A DNA stretch of 64,000 bases from Plantactinospora endophytica (GCF_016862915.1 NZ_BONW01000028.1:186001-250000); one strand, 5' to 3'. Shown: positions 16,689-25,833, counted from the stretch's first letter. Program-made: numbers and translations. Notes: generated by a model from the sequence alone, not told the origin.

Positions 16689-18788
16689 GTGCCTCCCGCA
16701 GAAGCCGTTCCGATGTTCAGTCCGGAGCTCCGCCGCGGACTTGGCCGGCTACTCGCCCTTGTGCTCCTGCTGACCGTCGGTCTGGTCGCCACACCGGCCG
16801 AGGCGGCGACCAACCTGGTGCGGAATCCGGGGCTGGAGACGTTGGGCCCCAACGGGTTCCCGACCTGCTGGGAGCGGTCCGGGCTCGGCGACCACTCGTA
16901 CACGTTCGGCCTGACGGCCGACGCGCGTAGCGGTCGGCGGGCCATGCGGATCGCCATCACCGAGCTGACCTCGGGCGACCGCAAGGCGATGATGGCGGAG
17001 AACGCGCAGTGCGCTCCCCGTGTCACCGTCGGTAACCAGTACGACCTCTCGGTCTGGTACAAGTCGACCACCGCCGCCAACGCGATCACGCTGTTCCGGC
17101 ACGACACCCGGGACGGCTGGCAGTACTGGCTGGACTCGGCGACCCTCGCGGCGACCAGCACCTGGCAGCGCAAGGTGGTGCGGACGCCCCCGATCCCGGC
17201 GAACACCGACCAGATCACCTGGGGTGTCAGCCTCTACAGCACCGGCACGCTGATCACCGACGACTACTCGATGGTCGACGCGAACGCGCCGATGCCCACC
17301 CCCAGCGGCTGCACCGACGCCGCCGGATGCACCAGGGGCAAGTGGCAGGTGATGCCGTACGAGTCGACGGTGCGGGGCATCCACGCGGTGATGCTGCACA
17401 ACGGCAAGGTGCTGCTCGTCGCGGGCTCCGGCAACGACCCCAGCGCCTTCGAGGCCGGCACGTTCAAGACCGCCGTGTACGACCCGGCGACCGGCGCCTT
17501 CACCGACGTCGCCACACCGGTCGACCTGTTCTGCGCCGGGCACGTGCAGTTACGCGACGGCCGGGTGCTGGTGATGGGCGGCAACAAGGACTATCCGACC
17601 GCCGACGGCACCGTGGGTTACAAGGGGCTCAAGGACTCCTACATCTTCGACCCGGCCACCAACAGGTACAGCCGGACGAACGACATGCTCGCCGGCCACT
17701 GGTACCCGTCGGCGACGATGCTCGGCAACGGCGACATCCTCTCCCTCGGCGGCCTCGGCGAGGACTCCACCGGCACCACCACCACCGACTACTTCAGCTC
17801 CGCCCAGCAGCGCTGGCTGCCGATGAACGAGGTGAAGCAGACCTGGGCCTGGTGGGGCCTGTACCCGGCGATGGTGCTGATGCAGGACGGCCGGCTCTTC
17901 TACACCGGCAGCCACACCTTCGGCGTCGCCCTGCCGGGCAGCGGGGCGTCGATCTACGACGTGGGCAAGGGCACCATCACCGACGTGCCCGGCCTCCAGC
18001 GCAAGGACGAGCGCGACCAGTCGATGAGCGTGCTGCTCCCGCCGGCCCAGGCGCAGCGGGTGCTGACGGTGGGCGGCGGCAACGGCGACGCGGGCGCGAC
18101 CGCGCACCGGCTGACCGACGTCATCGACCTCAAGGCCGCCAGCCCACGGTACGTGCCGGGTCCGCCGCTCCCGCAGGGCACGCTGACCGGTGGCGTGCCG
18201 CAGAGCGGCGACCAGGGCAAGATGTACGTCTCCCTGGTACTGCTGCCGGACGGCACGGTCTTCGAGACCGGCGGCGCGCTGCACAACCGGGCCGACCCGG
18301 TCTTCGAGGCGTCGATCTTCGACCCGCAGACCAACCAGTTCCGTCAGGACATGGCGACCGACCCGGTGCCGCGCACATACCATTCGTCGGCGTTCCTGCT
18401 GCCCGACGGGCGGGTCATGGCGGTCGGTGACAACCCCGGCAACGGTTCGTTCGACAACCGCATCTCGGTCTACTCGCCGCCCTACCTCTTCAAGGGGGCC
18501 CGGCCGGCGATCCAGACCCTGGCCCGGACCAACTGGGCGTACGGCAGCACCCAGCGGATCACCGTCGACTCGGCGGTGACCCGGGCGTCGCTGATCCGGC
18601 CGGCTGCCGTGACGCACTCGTCCGACCCCAACCAGCGGTTCGTCGAGCTGCCGATGACGGTCAGCGGCAACACCATCGACCTGAACGTGACGACCAACCC
18701 CAACCTGGCGCCGCCCGGCTGGTACATGCTGTTCGTGCACAACGCCAACGGCGTACCGTCGATCGCCAAGTGGGTCAAGCTCGGATGA
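16689..18788 (+). CDS. Galactose-oxidase-like radical copper oxidase (GlxA/kelch, DUF1929)
   Basis: This secreted copper-radical oxidase (699 residues) would oxidise an alcohol on a sugar or glycan to an aldehyde, producing hydrogen peroxide. The order is a signal peptide (about 10-37), an N-terminal carbohydrate-binding-like jelly roll (ATNLVRNPGLETLG onward), a kelch propeller (HAVMLHNGKVLLVAGSG, HVQLRDGRVLVMGG, SATMLGNGDILSLGG, SAFLLPDGRVMAVGD) and a C-terminal DUF1929 domain. The catalytic set is complete by comparison with galactose oxidase: Cys282 (FCAGH) and Tyr339 (HWYPSAT) for the crosslink, Tyr564-His565 (RTYHSS) and His643 (VTHSSD). GTG at 16689 follows ACAGGAGA; ATG at 16713 is an alternative. 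It starts a five-gene operon and overlaps the next gene by ATGA. Confidence 0.92.
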   Translation: MPPAEAVPMFSPELRRGLGRLLALVLLLTVGLVATPAEAATNLVRNPGLETLGPNGFPTCWERSGLGDHSYTFGLTADARSGRRAMRIAITELTSGDRKAMMAENAQCAPRVTVGNQYDLSVWYKSTTAANAITLFRHDTRDGWQYWLDSATLAATSTWQRKVVRTPPIPANTDQITWGVSLYSTGTLITDDYSMVDANAPMPTPSGCTDAAGCTRGKWQVMPYESTVRGIHAVMLHNGKVLLVAGSGNDPSAFEAGTFKTAVYDPATGAFTDVATPVDLFCAGHVQLRDGRVLVMGGNKDYPTADGTVGYKGLKDSYIFDPATNRYSRTNDMLAGHWYPSATMLGNGDILSLGGLGEDSTGTTTTDYFSSAQQRWLPMNEVKQTWAWWGLYPAMVLMQDGRLFYTGSHTFGVALPGSGASIYDVGKGTITDVPGLQRKDERDQSMSVLLPPAQAQRVLTVGGGNGDAGATAHRLTDVIDLKAASPRYVPGPPLPQGTLTGGVPQSGDQGKMYVSLVLLPDGTVFETGGALHNRADPVFEASIFDPQTNQFRQDMATDPVPRTYHSSAFLLPDGRVMAVGDNPGNGSFDNRISVYSPPYLFKGARPAIQTLARTNWAYGSTQRITVDSAVTRASLIRPAAVTHSSDPNQRFVELPMTVSGNTIDLNVTTNPNLAPPGWYMLFVHNANGVPSIAKWVKLG

Positions 18789-19333
18789 GTCGCTGGTTCC
18801 GTGCCGTCGCCGGCTGGGTCAGGGCCAGCGGTCGCCGTGGACAGCTCGCCGTCGCGGCAGGGCTGGTGCTGCTCGTGCTCGTGGTCGGCGTCGTCGGTGT
18901 GCTGGTGGCCGGCGGCGGTGATTCCGACATCCTCTGGGGCGGTGGCACCTCGGCGACGCCGGCCGACGAGCCGGCGGAGGAGAGCGGCGGTGAGTCGGAG
19001 CCGGGGCAGCGCCCCGACGCTCCGGACCCGACCGGCCCGGTGGGGGCACCACCGCCGTACGTGCAGCCGTTCGCCCAGCAGCCGGGTGCCAAGCCGCGCG
19101 GCGCCGGGCCGTCGCCGACCGCCGGGGTCGAGATCGCCGAGGGTACGGACGGCTGTGACCACGCGTACGGCGACCGCGACGTCTGCGTACCGTGGAAGTT
19201 TCCGGACGGTGTGACCGACAGGTGCGGTTGGCTGCGAGAGCGCGGATTCGAGCCGCTTAAGATCACTGGTGGGCGCGACCGGCACGGTCTGGATCGCAAC
19301 GACGACGGGACCGCGTGTGGCGCCGGGGATTGA
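18785..19333 (+). CDS. Membrane-anchored protein with Excalibur-like calcium-binding motif
   Basis: This 182-residue protein has a short basic N-terminus, one membrane helix (about 22-45, VAAGLVLLVLVVGVVGVL), a disordered Pro/Gly/acidic linker, and a small C-terminal domain with three or four Cys and the ending LDRNDDGTACG, which matches the Excalibur type of extracellular calcium-binding motif (DxDxDGxxC). The ATG overlaps the stop of the radical copper oxidase gene, so the two are translationally coupled. It could present the motif at the cell surface next to the oxidase. The function is unknown. Confidence 0.8.
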   Translation: MSRWFRAVAGWVRASGRRGQLAVAAGLVLLVLVVGVVGVLVAGGGDSDILWGGGTSATPADEPAEESGGESEPGQRPDAPDPTGPVGAPPPYVQPFAQQPGAKPRGAGPSPTAGVEIAEGTDGCDHAYGDRDVCVPWKFPDGVTDRCGWLRERGFEPLKITGGRDRHGLDRNDDGTACGAGD

Positions 19334-19392
19334 CACGACTGCGCGCCCGACAAGGGGATCTGGATGTTCCGGCACTGCTATGTCCTGCTCCG

Positions 19393-20973
19393 ATGAATAG
19401 GGCCGCTCGCTCGCAGCTTCCGGTGGCGACGCCCAACGGTGAGGTACACATCCCGCTGCCGCGCCGGGTGGGTCAGGTGGAGACACCGGAGCCCGCGTCG
19501 GACGCGACCATCCTGCTGCCGAGGTCGCCGACCGAGGAGGAGGCCGAGCGCCTTCAGCGGCGGGCGGCCTGGCAGCGCCGGATCGCCTGGGGCGCACCGG
19601 CCCTGCTGACCCTGGTGCTGTGCGCGATCGGCCTGGGCGGGCCCGGGCTGTGGGCCGACGAGCTGGCCACCTGGGGCATCACCACGGTGTCGTGGTCGGA
19701 GCTGTGGCGGCAGCTCGACGGGACCGACGCGACCATCGGGCCGTACTACGTGCTGATCCGGATCTGGACGGTCGTCTTCGGGGACTCCGACGTGTCGTTG
19801 CGGCTGCCGTCGGTGCTCGCGATGGCCGGTGCCGCCGCGGTCGTCGGTCGGATCGGCACCCGGCTCGGCTCGCACCAGATCGGCCTGCTCGCCGGGCTCA
19901 CCTTCGCGATCCTGCCGATAACCACCCGCTTCGGGCAGGAGGCCCGGCCGTACGCGCTGGCCACCCTCGCGGCGGCGGTGGCCACGCTGCTGCTGCTCCG
20001 GATGCTGGAGCGGTTCACCCTCGGCATCGCGCTCATGTACGGCGCCGCCGTCGCCGCGCTCGGCCTGATGCACCTGGTCGCGCTGCTGCTGCTCGCCGCG
20101 CACGGCCTCGCCGTGCTGCTCACGAAGCCGAAGCTGCTGTGGCGGTGGACGCCGAGTGCGTTCGCCGGGCTGATCCCGCTGCTGCCGATCATCCTGATCG
20201 GCCGCCGCCAGCAGGGCACCCAGATCGGCTGGATCCCCTTCACCGACCTGCACCAGATCGAGGCATACGGCCTGGAGTTCTTCGGCGGCTCGTTGATCGG
20301 CGGCGCGGTGATCGCTCTCGGCGTGGCCGCGATCTCCCGCGAGCGGGGCGCCGTGGTGGCGATCACCCTCGGCGTCGTACCGGTCGGGCTGCTGATGGCG
20401 CTCGGTGCGGTCACGCACATCTGGCAGCAGCGGTACGTGCTCTACACGATCGTCGGCTGGACCGTGCTGGTCGGCCTGCTGCTCGCCAGGCGCGGGCTGC
20501 TCGCGGCGATCTCGGCGATGGTCGCACTCGCCGTACTCGCCCTGCCCGGGCACGTCGAGGTGCGCAAGTCCTCGTTCCGGTACCAGGACACGAAGGCGGT
20601 GGTGGCCCTGATCGAGCGCGACTTCCGCCCCGGCGACGGCATCGTCTACGGGCTCAAGGACCGGGGTCCCGGCGTACTCAACCGGGACGTCGTCGCGCAC
20701 TACCTGCCGGCGGAGCGCCGCCCGACCGACCTGCTGATGGACCGCCCGATGCGTACCGACGGGTGGATGGTGTCCAGCGAGCACCAGGACGTGGCGGCCC
20801 GGCTCGGCGAGACGCAGCGGATCTGGGTGCTGCGGCTGGGCGAGTACGGCGACCCGCTGGACGACCTCGACGGAGCGAAGAAGGACGTCCTGAAGGAACG
20901 TTATGATGTCACGCAAAGTTGGTGGACAACCGGCTACACCGTCGCGTTGCTGACCCGGAAGGACCCCGTGTGA
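19393..20973 (+). CDS. GT39-like polytopic membrane glycosyltransferase
   Basis: This 526-residue protein has a roughly 75-residue cytoplasmic N-terminus and about ten membrane helices. The first external loop carries LWADELATWGI, with the acidic pair expected of GT-C (family 39/ArnT-like) transferases that use polyprenyl-phosphate sugars, and later QEARPYALATL, a very typical GT39-like motif. There is a large extracytoplasmic C-terminal part. ATG at 19393 is chosen; upstream codons to 19315 are in frame but lack a ribosome binding site. It lies between the Excalibur protein and the GT2 synthase and overlaps the latter by GTGA. The donor and acceptor are unknown. Confidence 0.82.
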   Translation: MNRAARSQLPVATPNGEVHIPLPRRVGQVETPEPASDATILLPRSPTEEEAERLQRRAAWQRRIAWGAPALLTLVLCAIGLGGPGLWADELATWGITTVSWSELWRQLDGTDATIGPYYVLIRIWTVVFGDSDVSLRLPSVLAMAGAAAVVGRIGTRLGSHQIGLLAGLTFAILPITTRFGQEARPYALATLAAAVATLLLLRMLERFTLGIALMYGAAVAALGLMHLVALLLLAAHGLAVLLTKPKLLWRWTPSAFAGLIPLLPIILIGRRQQGTQIGWIPFTDLHQIEAYGLEFFGGSLIGGAVIALGVAAISRERGAVVAITLGVVPVGLLMALGAVTHIWQQRYVLYTIVGWTVLVGLLLARRGLLAAISAMVALAVLALPGHVEVRKSSFRYQDTKAVVALIERDFRPGDGIVYGLKDRGPGVLNRDVVAHYLPAERRPTDLLMDRPMRTDGWMVSSEHQDVAARLGETQRIWVLRLGEYGDPLDDLDGAKKDVLKERYDVTQSWWTTGYTVALLTRKDPV

Positions 20974-22502
20974 CGACGCACGTCGCGCCCTCGCGCCGCG
21001 ACGAGCCGGGTGAGCGGACCCAGATCATCCCGCAACAGCGCTCCGGCGAGACGCACGTTATGCCGGCCGTACGCATCCCGATCACCACCCGTGCCACCAC
21101 GATGGCGCAGCGTCATGCGAGCTGGCTGCCCCGGATGTGGCCGCTCGTCGCGTGGTTCGTCGTCGTGCTCGCGGTCACGCTCTTCCTGAGCGTCAAGTCG
21201 ACCGGGCCGCTCGGTGCCGTGGTGACCGTGCTGTGGACGTATCCGGTGATCGGGACGATCCTCGGGCTGGCCGGCGCGGTCGTGACCCGGCGCCGGCTGC
21301 GCCGCGACCGGCTCACCGCCGCCGACGACCAGATCATCCGGTGCCGGGACCGGCTCGTGGTGGTGGTGCCGACCATCGGCCGGCACGACACCTACCCGGC
21401 GCTCGACCGCGTGGTGCACTCGTACATCACGTACCTGCCGGAGTGCTTCCCGAAGCTGCGGGTCGACGTCGTAATCGAGGAGGGCTGCGAGGCGGCGGAG
21501 AAGATCTACAAGCTGGGCGAGATCAGCCGGTACATCCGGGTCGTCACCGTGCCCCGGAGCTACCACACCGTCAACGGCACCAAGTTCAAGTCCCGGGCCA
21601 ACAACTACGTCCACGAGCTGCGCATCGCCCAGCACGAGGACCGGGACGACGTCTGGGTGCTGCACATGGACGACGACACCGGCGTGGGGCTGGACACGGC
21701 GATCGCGCTGGCCCGGCTCATCGAGCAGCAGCGCGGCCTCGGCGACGAGGCGTGCCACCTGGCCCAGGGCATCCTCACCTACCCGCGCGAGCACGCCCGC
21801 AACCGGCTCACCTGGCTGGCCGACGCGAGCCGGCCGATCGCGGACGTCACCATCTACTCGGCGTTCACCGGCGGCGGCCACCCGCTGGCCGGGGTGCACG
21901 GCGAGCTGCTGCTCGTCCGCGCCTCGGTGGAGGCCGAGATCGGCTGGGACTTCGGACCCGAGGCGATCGTCGAGGACGCCCAGTTCGCGCTGGTCTTCAG
22001 CCGGCGGTACCCCGGGCGGAGTGCCTGGTTCGCGGGCCGCTGCTACGGCGCCTCGCCGGCCACCGTCCGCGACTTCTTCCGGCAGCGGGAACGGTGGGCG
22101 TGGGGCCTGATCGGGCTGGCCCTCGACGACCGGATCCCGCTGCGCGACCGGCTCTACATCGGGTACTCGACGTTCACCTGGGTGATCAGCCCGCTACAGC
22201 ACCTCGGCACCATCCTGCTGGTGGGCTGGGTGCTCGGGTCGTACGACACGGTGCCGATCACCCTCCTGGTGCTGCCGATCTGGGCCCTCAACATGGCGTA
22301 CGCGATCTGGCTCTACACGGAGGGGCTGCGGATCAACGTGAGCGTCTCCCGCCGGGCGAAGTACCGGTGGTGGGAGGGGATAGCGGTGATCCTGCTCGTA
22401 CCGATCTTCTCGCTGATGGAGGGGGTCGGGGCGATCCGTGGGCTGATCCGGCACCTGCGCGGCGGCCAGCAGCAGTTCGTAGTGATCGCAAAGCCGATAT
22501 GA
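20970..22502 (+). CDS. Processive family 2 glycosyltransferase, egghead-like
   Basis: This is a membrane glycosyltransferase (510 residues) with two N-terminal helices (about 55-100), a cytosolic GT-A domain and four C-terminal helices. The GT2 motifs are intact: VVVVPTIGRHD at the nucleotide site, MDDDTG (Asp234-236), VED (Asp336, proposed base) and QRERW (Gln372 to Trp376, the QxxRW acceptor motif). The order and the stretch AFTGGGHPLAGVHGELLLVR resemble the egghead/BRE-3 beta-mannosyltransferase group more than cellulose synthases; that assignment is from memory of the family. GTG at 20970 overlaps the upstream stop. A beta-linked, perhaps mannose-containing, glycan is the inferred product. 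Confidence 0.85.
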   Translation: MTTHVAPSRRDEPGERTQIIPQQRSGETHVMPAVRIPITTRATTMAQRHASWLPRMWPLVAWFVVVLAVTLFLSVKSTGPLGAVVTVLWTYPVIGTILGLAGAVVTRRRLRRDRLTAADDQIIRCRDRLVVVVPTIGRHDTYPALDRVVHSYITYLPECFPKLRVDVVIEEGCEAAEKIYKLGEISRYIRVVTVPRSYHTVNGTKFKSRANNYVHELRIAQHEDRDDVWVLHMDDDTGVGLDTAIALARLIEQQRGLGDEACHLAQGILTYPREHARNRLTWLADASRPIADVTIYSAFTGGGHPLAGVHGELLLVRASVEAEIGWDFGPEAIVEDAQFALVFSRRYPGRSAWFAGRCYGASPATVRDFFRQRERWAWGLIGLALDDRIPLRDRLYIGYSTFTWVISPLQHLGTILLVGWVLGSYDTVPITLLVLPIWALNMAYAIWLYTEGLRINVSVSRRAKYRWWEGIAVILLVPIFSLMEGVGAIRGLIRHLRGGQQQFVVIAKPI

Positions 22503-23662
22503 GGACCGCCGGCATCCGGGGAAGGGCCGTGGCGTGCGGTGCCACGGTGCTGGCGGTGCTGCTGGCGGCCGGCTGCTCGTCCAGCGAGGGCGACCCGCTG
22601 GACCGCCTCTCCAAGGCACCGCCGGGGAGCACCGCCGGCCCCAGCGCGTCGGCCGAGCCGCAGGTGACCAGGGTGAGCCAGCCGTGGCAGCCCGGTATGC
22701 GCCAGCACGGCATCGCGATCTACTGGGAGAACAACGAGGACGACACCGACCAGATCGTGCGCGCCAAGGCGCAGAAGGTGCTCGACCACGTGGTCGCGCT
22801 CGGCGCCAACTCGATCTCCGTCTCGTTCTCGTTCGTGATGGACTCGGCGTACGCCAGCGCGGTGCGGATGGACCATCCGATCACCCCGTCGCCCGCCCGG
22901 CTGGAGGTCGTGCTGGACGAGGCCAACAAACGCGGTCTGCGTACCGCCGTCCGGCCGATGCTCAACGAGCGCAACCTGACCACGGACGACCCGGACATGT
23001 GGCGGGGTTCGATCCGCCCGGAGAGCCGCACGAAGTGGTTCGCGTCGTACCGGGACATGCTTGTCGAGTACGCGAAGGTGGCCGAGGCGGCGAAGGTCGC
23101 CACGTTCGTCGTCGGCACCGAGCTGAACTCGCTGGAGAGCAGCACCACCGGCTGGCGTACGGTCGCGACCGGCGTGAAGGCGGTCTACAAGGGGGAACTC
23201 GACTACAGCGCCAACCACGACCGGCTCCGGAAGACCGGGCCGGCGTCGGGAATCACCCTCTCCGTCGACGCGTACCCGCCGCTGAAGGTGCCGGACAGCG
23301 CCCCGGTGAGCCGGCTCGTGGACGGCTGGAACGAGTGGCTCGACAAGAACCGTGGCGAGGGGTCGATCCGCAACCTGACGCTGGCCGAGGTGGCGATCGG
23401 TGCGCGCTCCGGGGCGTACGAGGAGCCGTGGTCACCGCGCGCCAAGGGCTCGATCAAGCCGGAGATCCAGCAGCGCTGGTTCGACGCGGCCTGCCAGGTG
23501 ATGCGCGAGCGGGACCTCGCCGGCATCTACTTCTGGATGATCAACTTCGACGCCGACCCGAAGGCAAAGCCGTCGAGCAAGTCCCCGATGGACTTCCTGG
23601 GCCGGCCGGGCGAGCAGAACATCGCACGCTGCTTCACCAAGGACGCCAAGCGGGCCGGCTGA
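22499..23662 (+). CDS. Lipoprotein glycoside hydrolase, GH113-like
   Basis: This exported lipoprotein (387 residues) has a signal ending LLAAGCSSS, so Cys about residue 25 would be lipidated. The rest is a TIM-barrel-like hydrolase. Glu208 in VVGTELNS and Glu297 in LAEVAIGARSG sit where GH113 beta-mannanases have the acid/base and nucleophile, and the spacing is about right. The opening GIAIYWENNEDD and the LRTAVRPMLN strand also fit a clan A barrel. It overlaps the GT2 gene by ATGA. A hydrolase next to a processive synthase commonly trims or releases the polymer. GH113 membership is likely but not proven. Confidence 0.8.
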   Translation: MRTAGIRGRAVACGATVLAVLLAAGCSSSEGDPLDRLSKAPPGSTAGPSASAEPQVTRVSQPWQPGMRQHGIAIYWENNEDDTDQIVRAKAQKVLDHVVALGANSISVSFSFVMDSAYASAVRMDHPITPSPARLEVVLDEANKRGLRTAVRPMLNERNLTTDDPDMWRGSIRPESRTKWFASYRDMLVEYAKVAEAAKVATFVVGTELNSLESSTTGWRTVATGVKAVYKGELDYSANHDRLRKTGPASGITLSVDAYPPLKVPDSAPVSRLVDGWNEWLDKNRGEGSIRNLTLAEVAIGARSGAYEEPWSPRAKGSIKPEIQQRWFDAACQVMRERDLAGIYFWMINFDADPKAKPSSKSPMDFLGRPGEQNIARCFTKDAKRAG

Positions 23663-23727
23663 CGGGGCGGCGAGTCCGCTACCTGTATTCGGTCGCGTAT
23701 CCCCGCCCGAATCCACCGCTGTGGCGC

Positions 23728-24381
23728 TCATCCCTCCCGGCGTCGCCACCGCCAGTCGAACTCCCCGGCCGAGGGTGCCGGGCCGGGCAGCGGGTCCGCG
23801 TCCGGCGCCGTCGACAGGCCGGCCAGCAGCACCGCGAGTTGGCGGCGGCGTAGTTGCCCGGTCCGCTCCGGATCGGGTACCCGCACCGCGGCGCATGCCT
23901 CCAGTAACAGCCCCAGGTCTTCCACGACCGCGTCGGGGCGCAGCCGTCCGCTGGCGTGGGCCCGTGCGACCAGCGCGGTCGCCAGTTCGGCGGCGCGTAC
24001 CGCGTCCCGGCGCATCTCCTCGGTCGGGGTGAAGGTGCCGGCCAGGTGGACGGTGAGCGAGTGCACGTCGGCGTCGACCACCCGGGCCAGGAACCCGGTG
24101 AAGGCGGTCCAGTCGTCCCGTTCGGCGAGGGCCGCTTCGGCCTCGGCGACGTACCGGCGCAGCCCGTCGTGGCAGAGCTGGCGCAGCAGGTCCTCCTTGC
24201 TCGCGTACCGGCGGTAGAGGGCGCTGATGCCGACGCCGGCGCGTTCGGCGACGGCCGCGATCGGCGCCTTGGGGTCGTCGAGGAAGACCGCGCGGGCGGC
24301 TTCGAGGATCGCCTCGTCGTTGCGGGCGGCCTGGGCGCGGCGGCCGGCCAGCGGCGCTGAGGGTGCGGGGGGATTCGGCAT
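23728..24381 (-). CDS. TetR-family transcriptional regulator
   Basis: This is a 217-residue repressor-type regulator. The N-terminal helix-turn-helix is clear: residues 19-65 include NDEAILEAARAVFLDDPKAP, IAAVAERAGVGISALYRRYA and SKEDLLRQL. The C-terminal ligand domain is helical and matches the TetR_C class found beside hydrolases and oxidoreductases. It is divergent from the epoxide hydrolase gene with 85 bases between, containing two inverted repeats that could serve both genes. A role in sensing an epoxide or aromatic inducer is inferred. Confidence 0.92.
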   Translation of the reverse strand: MPNPPAPSAPLAGRRAQAARNDEAILEAARAVFLDDPKAPIAAVAERAGVGISALYRRYASKEDLLRQLCHDGLRRYVAEAEAALAERDDWTAFTGFLARVVDADVHSLTVHLAGTFTPTEEMRRDAVRAAELATALVARAHASGRLRPDAVVEDLGLLLEACAAVRVPDPERTGQLRRRQLAVLLAGLSTAPDADPLPGPAPSAGEFDWRWRRREG

Positions 24382-24398
24382 GACCTCAGTCTAACAGT

Positions 24399-24413
24399 GG
24401 AACGGATCGTTCC
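24399..24413 (+). promoter_or_regulatory. Inverted repeat, likely TetR operator 1
   Basis: GGAACGGATCGTTCC is a perfect 6-3-6 inverted repeat 18 bases upstream of the tetR start. It is well placed for autoregulation. Confidence 0.6.
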
Positions 24414-24433
24414 GGTCTGCTACGCTGATTGCA

Positions 24434-24452
24434 GAACGAAACATTCCGTTCC
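24434..24452 (+). promoter_or_regulatory. Second half-site pair, likely TetR operator 2
   Basis: GAACG and CGTTC are inverted with an 8-base spacer, and CGTTCC repeats the right half of the first operator. It lies just before the ribosome binding site (GAAGGAG) of the epoxide hydrolase, which fits repression of that gene. Confidence 0.45.
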
Positions 24453-24466
24453 GAAGGAGTTCCGAG

Positions 24467-25603
24467 ATGACCGGCACCGCGATCCGCCCGTTCCGCGTCG
24501 AGATCCCGCAGACCGCCCTCGACGACCTCGCCGCCCGGCTGGCCCGGACGAACTGGCCGGCCGAGCTGCCCGGCGCCGGCGACGCGTACGGGATGAGCAC
24601 CGACCGGGTGCGGGCTCTCGTCGAGAGGTGGCGGGACGGGTTCGACTGGCGGGCCGTCGAGGCCCGGCTCAACGCCCACCCGCAGTTCGTCACCGAGATC
24701 GACGGCGAGCAGATCCACTTCCTGCACGTCCGGTCGTCCCGCCCCGACGCCACCGCGCTGGTGCTCACCCACGGCTGGCCCGGCTCGGTACTGGAATTCC
24801 TCGACGTGATCGCCCCGCTCACCGAGCCGACCGATCCGGACGCGCCGGCCTTCCACGTGGTCGTCCCGTCGCTGCCCGGCTTCGGCTTCTCCGGCCCGAC
24901 CCGCAGCACCGGCTGGAACCGGTTCCGCACCGCCCGCGCCTGGACCGAGCTGATGAACCGACTCGGGTACGACAGCTACGGCGCGGTCGGCAACGACGCC
25001 GGCTCGATGGTCGCACCGGAGTTGGGCCGGATCGAGCCGACACACGTGCTCGGCGTGCACGTCACCCAACTCTTCTCGTTCCCGTCCGGCGACCCGGCCG
25101 AGTTCGCCGGGCTCTCCGAGGCGGACCAGGCGGCGCTCAAGCACCTCCAGTGGTTCTACGAGAACAAGTTCTCCTTCAACCAGGTGCACAGCCAGCAGCC
25201 GCAGACCCTCGCATTCGCGCTGACCGACTCACCGGTCGGGCTGCTGGCCTGGAACGCCCAACTGTTCGACGAAAGCCTCGACGACGACTTCGTCCTGGCC
25301 AACGTGGCGATCTACTGGTTCACCGGCACCGCCGCCTCGGCGATCCGGTTCTACTGGGAGGACGCCCACGCCGGGCCGGCGCCGGAGGCCCCGACCACCG
25401 CACCGACCGCGCTCGCCATGTTCCCCGGCGACTTCCAGTCCATCCGCCGCTTCGCCGAGCGGGACCACTCCAACATCGTCCGCTGGACCGCGTACGACAC
25501 CGACGTCGAGGGGCGGGGCGACGTCGGCGGTCACTACGCCGCCCACCAGGCCACCGACGTACTGGTCGCCGACATCCAGCAGTTCTTCGCCAGCCTCCGC
25601 TGA
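24467..25603 (+). CDS. Epoxide hydrolase (EHN-domain family)
   Basis: This is a 378-residue alpha/beta-hydrolase of the microsomal-type epoxide hydrolase group, which opens epoxides to diols through an Asp ester. The N-terminal EHN domain is visible (FRVEIPQTALDDLAARLART, then GAGDAYGMSTDRV). The hydrolase core has LVLTHGWPGSV, VGNDAGSMV with likely nucleophile Asp177, and VGGHYAAHQ with likely catalytic His356. The ATG has GAAGGAG upstream. Divergent from a TetR regulator that probably controls it. The natural substrate is unknown. A strong hairpin follows. Confidence 0.9.
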   Translation: MTGTAIRPFRVEIPQTALDDLAARLARTNWPAELPGAGDAYGMSTDRVRALVERWRDGFDWRAVEARLNAHPQFVTEIDGEQIHFLHVRSSRPDATALVLTHGWPGSVLEFLDVIAPLTEPTDPDAPAFHVVVPSLPGFGFSGPTRSTGWNRFRTARAWTELMNRLGYDSYGAVGNDAGSMVAPELGRIEPTHVLGVHVTQLFSFPSGDPAEFAGLSEADQAALKHLQWFYENKFSFNQVHSQQPQTLAFALTDSPVGLLAWNAQLFDESLDDDFVLANVAIYWFTGTAASAIRFYWEDAHAGPAPEAPTTAPTALAMFPGDFQSIRRFAERDHSNIVRWTAYDTDVEGRGDVGGHYAAHQATDVLVADIQQFFASLR

Positions 25604-25612
25604 CCAGCACGT

Positions 25613-25656
25613 ACGCCGGTGCCCGCCCTGCCTCCCGCCGGGGCGGGCACCGGCGT
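25613..25656 (+). terminator. Strong hairpin after the epoxide hydrolase gene
   Basis: A 16-bp perfect stem (ACGCCGGTGCCCGCCC at 25613-25628 and its complement at 25641-25656) with a 12-base loop begins 10 bases after the stop. No T-run follows. The remaining bases to 25833 show no gene. Confidence 0.8.
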
Positions 25657-25833
25657 GGCACCGGCCGGGCCGCACCTGCCTGTTGCCCACGGGTCACCGG
25701 CGTCGTCCGCCGGCCGAATCGCCGTAACGCCGGCTGGTCGGTGTATCGATGGCGGCCGTTCACTCGGGCAGCGGGTTCTCGAAAGCACGGATAGCTAGAT
25801 TTCCGGGACTCTGCCTTACAAAGGGGGTCCACG

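Noticed and set aside
15605-17218. A 537-codon minus-strand frame
   Set aside because: It covers two plus-strand genes and the promoter gap, has no recognisable domain and no ribosome binding site.
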